NCBI RefSeq assembly: GCF_020177575.1
Contig: NZ_JAHTBK010000001.1
Span: 1,733,875 to 1,797,874 of the forward strand
Length of the DNA stretch: 64,000 nt
Reading direction: 5' to 3'
Source: Hasllibacter sp. MH4015
Lineage (GTDB): Bacteria > Pseudomonadota > Alphaproteobacteria > Rhodobacterales > Rhodobacteraceae
Position 1 is the first letter of the stretch; every line of letters starts with the position of its first letter. The notes below the pieces were generated by a model that was not told where the DNA came from, ran no database searches, and saw only the letters and a program-made list of their open reading frames with translations. A program made the translations under genes and the position numbers. Of the stretch, positions 1 to 6,898 are shown piece by piece.

Positions 1-57
1 CAGTACGGGCGCTCACGACTGGCGCTCGATCCCGTCCTCCGGCATCGCCATCCGTTC

Positions 58-1128
58 TCAGAACAGCGCCATCTGGTCCCCCTTTGCCAACGGCACTTCG
101 AACAGATCCGTGCGGAGCGGCGGCAGTTTTTGGTCCAGCCCCGCTGCTCGGGCGGCGCGCTTGAAGCGCTGCTGCAAAAGGTTCGCCCAAATTCCCTCCC
201 CCGTCATGCGTTTGCCCCAGGCCGCGTCGTAGGGCTTGCCGCCGTGCATGTCGCGCAGCTTCGACATCACCCGCTCCACCCGGTCGGGATAATGCTCCGC
301 CAACCAGCTTTGCCACAGCTCCGACACTTCCAGCGGCAGGCGCAGGGGGATCATGGTGGCGGCCGCGGCCCCGGCATCGCGCGCCGCCGCGACGATGGCC
401 TCGATCTCGTGATCGCTCAGCCCTGGCACGATGGGCGAGATCATCACCCGCACCGGCACACCCGCCGCCGCAAGCCGCTCCACCGCCCGCAACCGGCGGA
501 GCGGGGTGGGCACCCTCGGCTCCATCTTGCGCGACAGATCCGCGTCAAGCGTCGTGACGGAGATCCCCACCGCCGCAAGCCCATCCCCGGCCATATCCCC
601 CAGAATGTCGATGTCCCGCCCCACCAGCACACCCTTGGTGGCGATGCCCACCGGGTGGCGGAACGCCTGCAAAACCTCGAGGATACCGCGCATGATGCGA
701 CGCTCGGCCTCGATCGGCTGATAGGCGTCCGTGTTGGTGCCGATGGCGATGGTCGCACATCGGTAGGACGGGCGGCGCAATTCACGCTCCAACACCGTCG
801 CCGCATCGGGGCGCGCAATCAGCCGGGTCTCGAAATCCAGGCCCGGCGACAGGCCCAGATAGGCATGGGTCGGCCGCGCAAAGCAGTAGATGCAGCCATG
901 CTCACACCCGCGATAGGGGTTGATCGAACGGTCGAAGGGCACATCGGGGGACGTGTTGCGCGTGATGATGCTGCGCGGCACCTCCTCCGTCACTTCGGTG
1001 CGCAAGGGCGGCAATTCTTCTGCAAGATCCCAGCCGTCATCCACCGCTTCCCGCGCCACGGCCTCGAACCGGCCCGTCGCATTGGACAAAGCCGCGCGTC
1101 CTTTCGCTTTATGATGCCTGTTATCCAT
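58..1128 (-). CDS. PA0069 family (SPL-like) radical SAM protein
   Basis: A 356-residue radical SAM protein. The SAM-cluster motif CEHGCIYC is visible near residue 75, followed by PTHAYLGLSPGLDFE, a pattern of the PA0069 and spore-photoproduct-lyase-like group. These enzymes bind a [4Fe-4S] cluster through the three cysteines and cleave S-adenosylmethionine; the substrate of the PA0069 branch is not firmly established. The frame is open for another 49 codons upstream, but conservation-like sequence begins at MDNRHHKAKG, so I chose that ATG at 1128. A LexA-type box lies 13 bases upstream of it, which suggests SOS control and fits a DNA-repair role. The divergent neighbour is the corrinoid protein. 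Family call is firm, function is inferred. Confidence 0.87.
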   Translation of the reverse strand: MDNRHHKAKGRAALSNATGRFEAVAREAVDDGWDLAEELPPLRTEVTEEVPRSIITRNTSPDVPFDRSINPYRGCEHGCIYCFARPTHAYLGLSPGLDFETRLIARPDAATVLERELRRPSYRCATIAIGTNTDAYQPIEAERRIMRGILEVLQAFRHPVGIATKGVLVGRDIDILGDMAGDGLAAVGISVTTLDADLSRKMEPRVPTPLRRLRAVERLAAAGVPVRVMISPIVPGLSDHEIEAIVAAARDAGAAAATMIPLRLPLEVSELWQSWLAEHYPDRVERVMSKLRDMHGGKPYDAAWGKRMTGEGIWANLLQQRFKRAARAAGLDQKLPPLRTDLFEVPLAKGDQMALF

Positions 1129-1140
1129 TGCACCAGAATG

Positions 1141-1155
1141 GAACAAAAACGGAAC
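1141..1155 (-). promoter_or_regulatory. LexA (SOS) box, GTTC-N7-GTTC
   Basis: On the minus strand the sequence reads GTTCCGTTTTTGTTC, an exact match to the alphaproteobacterial LexA direct-repeat operator GTTC-N7-GTTC. It sits 13 bases upstream of the radical SAM start codon and about 120 bases from the corrinoid gene start. The match is read directly; regulation of the radical SAM gene is inference. Confidence 0.7.
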
Positions 1156-1277
1156 ATCCGCAACCGAAGTCGCGCGCCCGCCGCCCCATGTCGCAAATCG
1201 CCAATCCGCCCGCGGGCAATTGCCTAGATAGTCTGAAAAAGCCCGGCGTCCCCGCCGGTTAGCAGGAGCATCCATCC

Positions 1278-1985
1278 ATGTCCGACCAAGAAGACGACAT
1301 CATCCTGTCCGAGCTGAGCGACGAGGACCTTGTCGCGCAGATGTTCGACGACCTCTACGATGGCCTCAAGGAGGAAATCGAGGAAGGCGTGAACATCTTG
1401 CTCGAACGCGGGTGGGAGCCCTACCGCATCCTGACCGAAGCGCTGGTGGGCGGCATGACCATCGTGGGCCACGATTTCCGCGACGGAATCCTCTTTGTGC
1501 CCGAGGTCCTGATGGCCGCCAACGCAATGAAGGGCGGCATGGCGATCCTAAAGCCGCTCCTGATCGAAACAGGCGCGCCGCGCGTGGGCAAGATGGTGAT
1601 CGGCACCGTGAAGGGCGACATTCACGACATCGGCAAGAACCTCGTGTCGATGATGATGGAAGGCGCGGGCTTCGAGGTTGTGGACCTCGGCATCAACAAC
1701 GCCGTGGAAAGCTATCTGGAGGCGCTGGAATCGGAAAAACCCGACATCCTTGGCATGTCCGCCCTTCTGACCACGACCATGCCTTACATGAAGGTCGTCA
1801 TCGACACGATGAATGAGAAGGGCATCCGCGACGATTACATCGTGCTGGTGGGTGGCGCGCCGCTGAACGAGGAATTCGGCAAGGCCATCGGCGCTGACGC
1901 CTATTGCCGGGACGCCGCCGTGGCGGTGGAAACCGCCAAGGAATGGGTCGCGCGCAAGCACAACCAGATGGCCGCTGGCGCCTGA
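1278..1985 (+). CDS. Corrinoid (B12-binding) methyl-carrier protein
   Basis: A 235-residue two-domain protein of the MtbC/MetH-module type. The N-terminal helical cap (about 1-95) precedes a cobalamin-binding Rossmann domain with GDIHDIGKN, whose His116 is the expected lower axial ligand to cobalt; GMSALLTTT and VGGAPLNEEFG complete the B12 signature. Such proteins carry a methyl group between a substrate-specific methyltransferase and tetrahydrofolate. AGGAG lies about ten bases before the ATG. No methyltransferase partner or reductive activase is next to it, but a DUF1638 protein, often found with corrinoid proteins in roseobacters, is 2.4 kb downstream. A strong terminator follows. Confidence 0.9.
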   Translation: MSDQEDDIILSELSDEDLVAQMFDDLYDGLKEEIEEGVNILLERGWEPYRILTEALVGGMTIVGHDFRDGILFVPEVLMAANAMKGGMAILKPLLIETGAPRVGKMVIGTVKGDIHDIGKNLVSMMMEGAGFEVVDLGINNAVESYLEALESEKPDILGMSALLTTTMPYMKVVIDTMNEKGIRDDYIVLVGGAPLNEEFGKAIGADAYCRDAAVAVETAKEWVARKHNQMAAGA

Positions 1986-2007
1986 ACCCCCGCGCCGCTC
2001 GGATTTC

Positions 2008-2041
2008 GCCCGCCCCCGCACCGTCGGGGCGCGGGCTTTTT
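2008..2041 (+). terminator. Rho-independent terminator after the corrinoid gene
   Basis: GCCCGC-CCCCG pairs with CGGGG-C-GCGGGC, with one bulged base and a short loop, followed by TTTTT. It begins 23 bases after the corrinoid stop codon. Confidence 0.75.
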
Positions 2042-2054
2042 CCCGGGCAATTCC

Positions 2055-2470
2055 ATGCAGATCATCCTTACCACGGCGCGAGACGCGGGCCTCTTCGACC
2101 GCGTCCATAACGATGTGTGTGACGCATCACAAATGCCGGTCTGCTGACCAGCTTCCTGTCCGACCCGCGCCTTCACATGGTTGTGGCCACCGTCGAGGGA
2201 CAGGTGATCGGCATGGTCACGGGCGTTCATTTTCACCACCCCGACAAGCCGCCGCAAATGTGGATCAACGAGCTTGGAATGGCCGGGCCGTTCGGACGCC
2301 AGGGCATCGCAACTGCGCTTGTCGACGCCCCGTCCGAGCACGCCCGCGATCTGGCCTGTACGGAGATCTGGGTCATCGCCGATCCCACCGACATGGCAGA
2401 GGCGTTCTACACGAGTCTTGGGTGGGCGCGGACCGATCAGCGGCTGGCCATGTTCACGCACGCCCTGTGA
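2055..2470 (+). pseudogene. GNAT family N-acetyltransferase, frameshifted
   Basis: Two frames together make one GNAT protein. The first starts at ATG 2055 (MQIILTTARDAGLFDRVHND) and hits a stop at 2145-2147. The second, open from about 2123 and free of stops to 2470, continues as GLLTSFLSDPR, then the acetyl-CoA-binding region with FGRQGIATALV and the C-terminal WVIADPTDMAEAFYTSLGW. The frames differ, so an indel lies around 2115-2135. Joined, the product would be about 138 residues, normal for the family. The gene is either a recent pseudogene or carries a sequencing error. An internal ATG at 2177 could give only the C-terminal 97 residues, lacking the first strand and helices. Confidence 0.75.
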
Positions 2471-2549
2471 TCCACCGCTCACCCCATTGCGCATCTGCGG
2501 ATATGCGGCCCATGCTGCGCCCCATGGACCGACCGATCTGCCCTGCCCC

Positions 2550-3413
2550 ATGATGCCGAACCGCGATCTGCTGCTGGTCTTTCTGGTGGTCCTGGCCTGG
2601 GGGTCCAACTTCACCGCCATGAAGCTAGTGCTGGAGGAGCTTCCGCCGCTCCTGTTCGTGGGCCTGCGCTTCGCGATCCTGATCCCTCTGATCGCGGTCT
2701 TCCCCCGGCCCGCCTCCTGGCGCGCGATCCTTGCCATCGGTGTGCTGGTCAATATGGGGCAATTCGCCTTCCTGTTCTCGGCCATGCGCGCGGATGTCAC
2801 GGCGGGGCTGGCCTCCCTCATCTTGCAGAGCCAGGCGCCGCTGACGATCGTGCTGGCGGCGATTTTCTTTGGCGAGCGGGTCTCTGCAATCCAAATCGCA
2901 GGGGTCGCTCTGGCCTGCCTCGGGCTGGCGGGGTTCGGCGTGGCGGGCGGCGGCAATGTCACGCTGGTCGGGCTGGCGCTGGTCCTGTGCGGGGCGCTGT
3001 CCTGGGCGCTTGGCAACCTCGTCTTCCGACGCCTGCCCGGCGTGAACATGCCCGCGCTCTTCATCTGGGCCAGCCTCGTGCCGCCCTTGCCGATGCTTGG
3101 CCTGTCGCTGAGGTTCGAGGGGGCCGCGCCGTGGGCAACCATTGCGGATCTCAGCGTCACGGGTTGGATCGGAGTCATCTACGTTGCCGTGATCTCCACA
3201 ATCATCGGCTACTCGATCTGGGGCGCGCTCTTGTCCCGACACCCGGCGGCGCTGGTCACGCCCTTCGCGCTCCTCATCCCAGTGGTGGGCATCGCCACGG
3301 CGGGCCTTGTCCTGGGTGAAGAGGTCAGCACCGCAGAAGCCCTTTCGGGCGGGATCATCTTGGCGGGCATCGCGCTCGCCGTCCTCGGCCCGCGTCTGCT
3401 GCGTCCGCGTTGA
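2550..3413 (+). CDS. EamA/DMT family transporter
   Basis: A 287-residue integral membrane protein with about ten predicted helices in two EamA repeats. The first repeat contains AWGSNFTAMKL and RFAILIPLIAV, and the second starts near residue 145 (LALVLCGALSWALGNLVFRR). Proteins of this superfamily export or import small metabolites in the inner membrane; the substrate cannot be read from sequence. The frame is open for about 92 codons upstream, but the hydrophobic start MMPNRDLLLVFLVVLAW marks the true N terminus. Another EamA protein, at 52.9 kb, is a separate paralogue. It lies downstream of the broken acetyltransferase on the same strand. Confidence 0.88.
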   Translation: MMPNRDLLLVFLVVLAWGSNFTAMKLVLEELPPLLFVGLRFAILIPLIAVFPRPASWRAILAIGVLVNMGQFAFLFSAMRADVTAGLASLILQSQAPLTIVLAAIFFGERVSAIQIAGVALACLGLAGFGVAGGGNVTLVGLALVLCGALSWALGNLVFRRLPGVNMPALFIWASLVPPLPMLGLSLRFEGAAPWATIADLSVTGWIGVIYVAVISTIIGYSIWGALLSRHPAALVTPFALLIPVVGIATAGLVLGEEVSTAEALSGGIILAGIALAVLGPRLLRPR

Positions 3414-3478
3414 TCCGCCGCGCTTGGCACGGGCGCATTCCGCACCACCTGTGTCAGTGACAGAGAACCGGAGCGGAC

Positions 3479-3652
3479 ATGATCGACCTCCGTGCAAAAA
3501 TCCTGTTGGGCATCTTCGCCTTCGTCATCGTGGCCTCCGCGCTTACGATCTGGGTGGTTCTCGCGCTTGGCGGCGGGACGATCCCGGTCCTCGTGCCGCT
3601 GGTGCTGGCGGCGCTTCTGCTGCTCGTCACGCGCCGGATGACGCGCAGATAG
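3479..3652 (+). CDS. Small two-helix membrane protein, 57 residues
   Basis: ATG 3479 follows a good ribosome-binding site (GGAG seven bases upstream). The product has a short charged N terminus (MIDLRAKILL), a helix IFAFVIVASALTIWVVLAL, a short GGG turn, a second helix ending LLLV, and a basic tail TRRMTRR. It stops just before a hairpin terminator, which supports a real gene. I recognise no family. Confidence 0.55.
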   Translation: MIDLRAKILLGIFAFVIVASALTIWVVLALGGGTIPVLVPLVLAALLLLVTRRMTRR

Positions 3653-3657
3653 CAAAC

Positions 3658-3690
3658 GGGCCGCCCGGGATCGGACGGCCCTTCGTCTTT
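3658..3690 (+). terminator. Probable rho-independent terminator
   Basis: GGGCCG at 3658-3663 pairs with CGGCCC at 3676-3681, followed by TTCGTCTTT. It sits six bases after the 57-residue ORF and faces the convergent membrane gene, so it may serve both strands. Confidence 0.55.
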
Positions 3691-3701
3691 CGCGCGCCGG
3701 A

Positions 3702-4211
3702 TCAGGCCGCCCGGCGTTCCAGGTGAACGATCGTCGCGGCGGCCACGACGCCGTAGATCACGTGGCCGGCCAGTGCGACCCAGGTAATCCGTGTGAAACC
3801 CAGGAAGGCCGGGTTGCCCGCCACCCAAGCGATGAAACCGATGGCGAAGACCCACAGGCCCACGCCGTAAAGCGCCGATGCGATACTCCAGTGCAGGCCG
3901 GGCATGACTTTCGCAAGGATCGGCCGCGCGATGAACAACCAGCCTACCGGGTAGGCGATGGCGCCCACGAGGAACAGGTGCATGACATTGCCCCATGCGC
4001 CCGAATTCGGCAGGCCGAGCGCGCCGAGAAAGCCGCGGGCAAGTCCGACCGGCGCCAGCCCGCCTAGGCCCAGAAGCGGCGCGATGGCCTTGCCCCAGAG
4101 ATCGAAGGCCAGCGTCCCGGCCGCCCCGGCGATCAGAACCATGAGAACGGTGTTGACGGACAGGCCCGGAAGGGCTGCGGTGGAGGTGGAATTGGTGGAT
4201 GCGATTGCCAT
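3702..4211 (-). CDS. Conserved multi-pass membrane protein
   Basis: A 169-residue protein. After a short polar N terminus (MAIASTNSTSTAALPG) it has four to five hydrophobic segments, including VLMVLIAGAAGTLAFDLWG, NVMHLFLVGAIAYPVGWLF and VALAGHVIYGVVAAATIVH. A longer frame upstream would add 57 low-quality residues, so I used the ATG at 4211. I do not recognise a characterised family. It is divergent from the DUF1638 gene. Confidence 0.7.
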   Translation of the reverse strand: MAIASTNSTSTAALPGLSVNTVLMVLIAGAAGTLAFDLWGKAIAPLLGLGGLAPVGLARGFLGALGLPNSGAWGNVMHLFLVGAIAYPVGWLFIARPILAKVMPGLHWSIASALYGVGLWVFAIGFIAWVAGNPAFLGFTRITWVALAGHVIYGVVAAATIVHLERRAA

Positions 4212-4304
4212 TGTGTCGGGTCCCTTGTCTATGATGTCGGCGGCGGAGGTGCCGTTCGTCCTTGATGGCCCGACACTCGGCGGTGGCACCGCTCCGCTCA
4301 AGTG

Positions 4305-4332
4305 ACGGCCCCGTGAGCGCACGGCCCCGTGA
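4305..4332. repeat. 12-base tandem direct repeat
   Basis: ACGGCCCCGTGA occurs at 4305-4316 and again at 4321-4332, four bases apart. It lies in the divergent promoter region, ending 12 bases before the DUF1638 start, and could be a regulator site. Confidence 0.4.
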
Positions 4333-4344
4333 AAAGGTGTTTCA

Positions 4345-4971
4345 ATGCACGTTGACGATGAAAACCTAGTCGAACGCGGCATGGATGCACGAAAATCCGG
4401 CGATATCCTGCTGCTGGCCTGCGGGGCACTGGCCCATGAAGTCCTTGCTTTAAAACGGATTAATGGCTGGGATCACCTTGATCTGCACTGCCTGCCCGCA
4501 AAACTCCACAACACGCCCGACGCGATCCCCGACGCGGTTGAGGCCGCCATTCGCGCACGTCGTGGTGCATATGCGCAGGTCTACGTCCTTTACGCCGATT
4601 GCGGCACCGGCGGTTTGTTACAGGCCCGCTGCGCGGAGCTTGGGGTGGAGATGCTCGAAGGCCCCCATTGTTACAGTTTTTTCGAGGGGAATCAGGCGTT
4701 CGCGGCACACGAAGAGATGACGGCCTTCTACCTCACCGACTTTCTGGTGAAGCAATTCGACGCCTTCGTGACCAAACCCCTCGGCCTCGACCGCTTTCCG
4801 GAATTGCGCGACATTTATTTCGGCAATTACGAAAAGCTCGTCTACCAGGCCCAGGTCGACGACCCCGCCCTGACCGAAAAAGCCCGCGCTCATGCCGAGG
4901 CGCTGGGGCTGGCCTTCGAGCGGCGATTCACGGGCTACGGCGATCTGGAGGTGGCGCTCAGGACCCTGTGA
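4345..4971 (+). CDS. DUF1638 domain-containing protein
   Basis: A 208-residue soluble protein matching DUF1638. Features are LLLACGALAHEVL near the N terminus, YVLYADCGTGG with a conserved Cys, and GPHCYSFFEGN with a second Cys-containing motif. The function is unknown, but in roseobacters these proteins are often encoded with corrinoid methyl-carrier proteins and one-carbon methyltransferases. Here the corrinoid gene is about 2.4 kb upstream, separated by unrelated genes. The start at 4345 gives 12 residues before a second possible ATG at 4381. Confidence 0.82.
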   Translation: MHVDDENLVERGMDARKSGDILLLACGALAHEVLALKRINGWDHLDLHCLPAKLHNTPDAIPDAVEAAIRARRGAYAQVYVLYADCGTGGLLQARCAELGVEMLEGPHCYSFFEGNQAFAAHEEMTAFYLTDFLVKQFDAFVTKPLGLDRFPELRDIYFGNYEKLVYQAQVDDPALTEKARAHAEALGLAFERRFTGYGDLEVALRTL

Positions 4972-5049
4972 GGGGCCGGGCCGAATTGCACAGCGGATGG
5001 CGGCCTGGCGGAACGAAGCTGCCATCCGGAACTGCGGCAGTAAGGCGGG

Positions 5050-5475
5050 TCATTGCTCCTTGAGAACACCGGAGCGAATGACGGGAACAAGAAACGCAAC
5101 AAGATAGAGCGTGTTCGGGATGAGGTTCAGCGCAAATCCGGTAACCACTGAAAGAATGCTGTCGATTACCATCCACGCCAGCACACCCGCCGTGATCCAT
5201 AGCCACGTTTTCGCCGCTATCGGTTTGGGGAGGTGCCGCGTCGCTTCGGTTGCTCCGATCAGTGTCAGCGCCCACCCCATCGTCACCGGACCCATAACAG
5301 CCAGGGCAAATCTCAGATGCGGTGTCATCTCAACCATGATGCCACCGCTGAGCATCTCGAGAAGGAGAATAGTCGGCGCGCTAGTTGCTTCGATTGCCCC
5401 AAGCGTGATGATCAAGCCGAACCCACCGACCGAGATGCACCACAAAATCATCCAAACGCGCCAGATACCGTTCAT
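5050..5475 (-). CDS. Hypothetical integral membrane protein
   Basis: A 141-residue protein with about four helices (WMILWCISVGGFGLIITLGA; FALAVMGPVTMGWALTLIG; TWLWITAGVLAWMVIDSIL; TLYLVAFLVPVI). I chose ATG 5475 because GAGG lies ten bases upstream. It begins 26 bases after the SRPBCC gene on the same strand, so the two are probably co-transcribed and controlled by the divergent MarR protein. No family recognised. Confidence 0.65.
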   Translation of the reverse strand: MNGIWRVWMILWCISVGGFGLIITLGAIEATSAPTILLLEMLSGGIMVEMTPHLRFALAVMGPVTMGWALTLIGATEATRHLPKPIAAKTWLWITAGVLAWMVIDSILSVVTGFALNLIPNTLYLVAFLVPVIRSGVLKEQ

Positions 5476-5501
5476 TGCCTCAATCCTCGAAATTCTTGCC
5501 C

Positions 5502-6101
5502 TCAAGCGGCTTGCTGACCGTGTTCATACGGATTCGCGCCCGTCGGTGGTCGGCCAACAATGGTCCCGTCTATGTCGCGGTGCGGCGGTTCGGAAAAGGC
5601 TTTGAGGCCCGCTAGATCCTTTCGGTGCATCTCTCGCGTCCATTTCGTGAGGCCCGCGAACTTCCAGATCGCGTTGAACGGACGTGGCAGCTCATTGACG
5701 AAATGGGCCATCACCCGGGTGCGCGCGTCGCCTTCCGGGCAAAGTTCAAATGTCAGTTTCGGCCTATGCGGGGGACCGGGGCCCACAAGCGTCAGGACGA
5801 TTTCCTCATTCTCCTTGAGATGCACGACTTCCTGATGCCCCACCCGTTTGCCTTTGGTGAAGAACAGTGTTTTGGCCCCAACCTCTCCATCGGGGCCCTC
5901 GACGGAGCAACTGGATTTCGTCTGCTTCGGCCAAGCCGACCACCGCATCAGGTGCTCTTGCAGGCGAATGTCATCATAGACGTCCTCAACCGGTGCATCG
6001 ACCGATATCTCCTCGGTATACGCCACCCGCGTCGGCGCAAGCGCAGACAAAAGGGCCACCAGGGCGGCCAGCCCCAGCACGATGTAAAACGCGATTTCCA
6101 T
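5502..6101 (-). CDS. Membrane-anchored SRPBCC family protein
   Basis: About 199 residues. One N-terminal helix (YIVLGLAALVALLSAL) is followed by a polyketide-cyclase/START-like SRPBCC fold from about residue 30 (ISVDAPVEDVYDDIRLQEHLMRW) to about 175. SRPBCC domains make a hydrophobic ligand pocket; the ligand here is unknown. ATG 6101 is preferred over an in-frame GTG at 6113, which would overlap its own ribosome-binding site. It lies head-to-head with the MarR gene across an 89-base gap holding two overlapping palindromes. Confidence 0.75.
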   Translation of the reverse strand: MEIAFYIVLGLAALVALLSALAPTRVAYTEEISVDAPVEDVYDDIRLQEHLMRWSAWPKQTKSSCSVEGPDGEVGAKTLFFTKGKRVGHQEVVHLKENEEIVLTLVGPGPPHRPKLTFELCPEGDARTRVMAHFVNELPRPFNAIWKFAGLTKWTREMHRKDLAGLKAFSEPPHRDIDGTIVGRPPTGANPYEHGQQAA

Positions 6102-6151
6102 TTGGACCTGCACCTTCCTTGCATTCGAATTTCCCTCGGGCGATGATCTAT

Positions 6152-6173
6152 ATCAAGTAACTTGATTGTCAAG
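6152..6173. promoter_or_regulatory. Overlapping palindromes, probable MarR operator
   Basis: ATCAAGT-A-ACTTGAT (6152-6166) overlaps CTTGA-TTG-TCAAG (6161-6173). Both are near-perfect inverted repeats in the gap between the SRPBCC and MarR genes, 18 bases before the MarR start. This is the usual place for an autoregulatory MarR operator; binding is inferred. Confidence 0.6.
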
Positions 6174-6190
6174 CTAAATGGAAGACGACC

Positions 6191-6646
6191 ATGTCACCTC
6201 CCGATCCAACCACGCCACAAGACCTCGTTCTCGCGTGCCGCAGGCTGTACGCGAGCATCGACAGGCTCGACACGAAGGCGGCCACATCTGTCGGGGTCAG
6301 CCGGAACGATCTGCGCTGTCTGAACATGCTGGCGGACGCGCCCGTCAGACCAAGCAAGATCGCGGCGGAGCTTGGCTTGACCACCGGATCTGTCACGACC
6401 TTGCTGGACCGTCTGGAAAAGGCGAACCTCGCCCGGCGCGCGCGCGATCCGGATGACAGACGTGGGATCATCGTTCACCCGACACCCTACCTGTTCGAGA
6501 CGCTCGGGCCGATCTACGCGAGTGTTGCAAAAGAAATTGCGCGGATCGCGGCGGGATATTCGGCTGAAGAACGACGATTGGCGGTCGCGCACCTCAACGA
6601 TGCGTCGTCTGCATACGAACTCGCTGCATCCGGGGACGGTTCCTGA
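6191..6646 (+). CDS. MarR family transcriptional regulator
   Basis: A 151-residue winged-helix protein. The recognition region is visible as RPSKIAAELGLTTGSVTTLLDRLE (split: scaffold helix then recognition helix), followed by the wing RRARDPDDRRGIIV, which contains the conserved D-R-R. The N- and C-terminal helices should form the dimer interface. It is divergent from the SRPBCC and membrane-protein pair and likely represses both them and itself through the palindromes in the gap. The effector is unknown. Confidence 0.88.
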   Translation: MSPPDPTTPQDLVLACRRLYASIDRLDTKAATSVGVSRNDLRCLNMLADAPVRPSKIAAELGLTTGSVTTLLDRLEKANLARRARDPDDRRGIIVHPTPYLFETLGPIYASVAKEIARIAAGYSAEERRLAVAHLNDASSAYELAASGDGS

Positions 6647-6898
6647 CAGCTACGCACCCCGCGTATCGCATTCCGTAGAGCCCGTGCATTCACCCGATGT
6701 CGCGGCCGTAACGCGCGCCAAATCACGAAACACATTGCCGAGCGCCCGACCGCCTGCCCGTTTCGCCCGAAAACCCCGGTTTGCGTGCCACTGGCCGAAG
6801 GAGCAGCACCACTATCGCCGGGTTAACAAAACCTCAAAACAATTGCCTTTGTCGAGCGATTACAGCGCTATAACCCACGGTAGCAGGCGCGCTACCCC

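Noticed and set aside
1-57. Possible gene end or start at the window edge
   Set aside because: A short minus-strand frame and a GTG near base 16 are visible, but too little sequence is present to support either.
1901-3178. A 425-codon open frame on the minus strand
   Set aside because: It crosses the end of the corrinoid gene, the GNAT remnant and the transporter start. It is rich in Arg/Pro/Ala and carries no recognisable motif.
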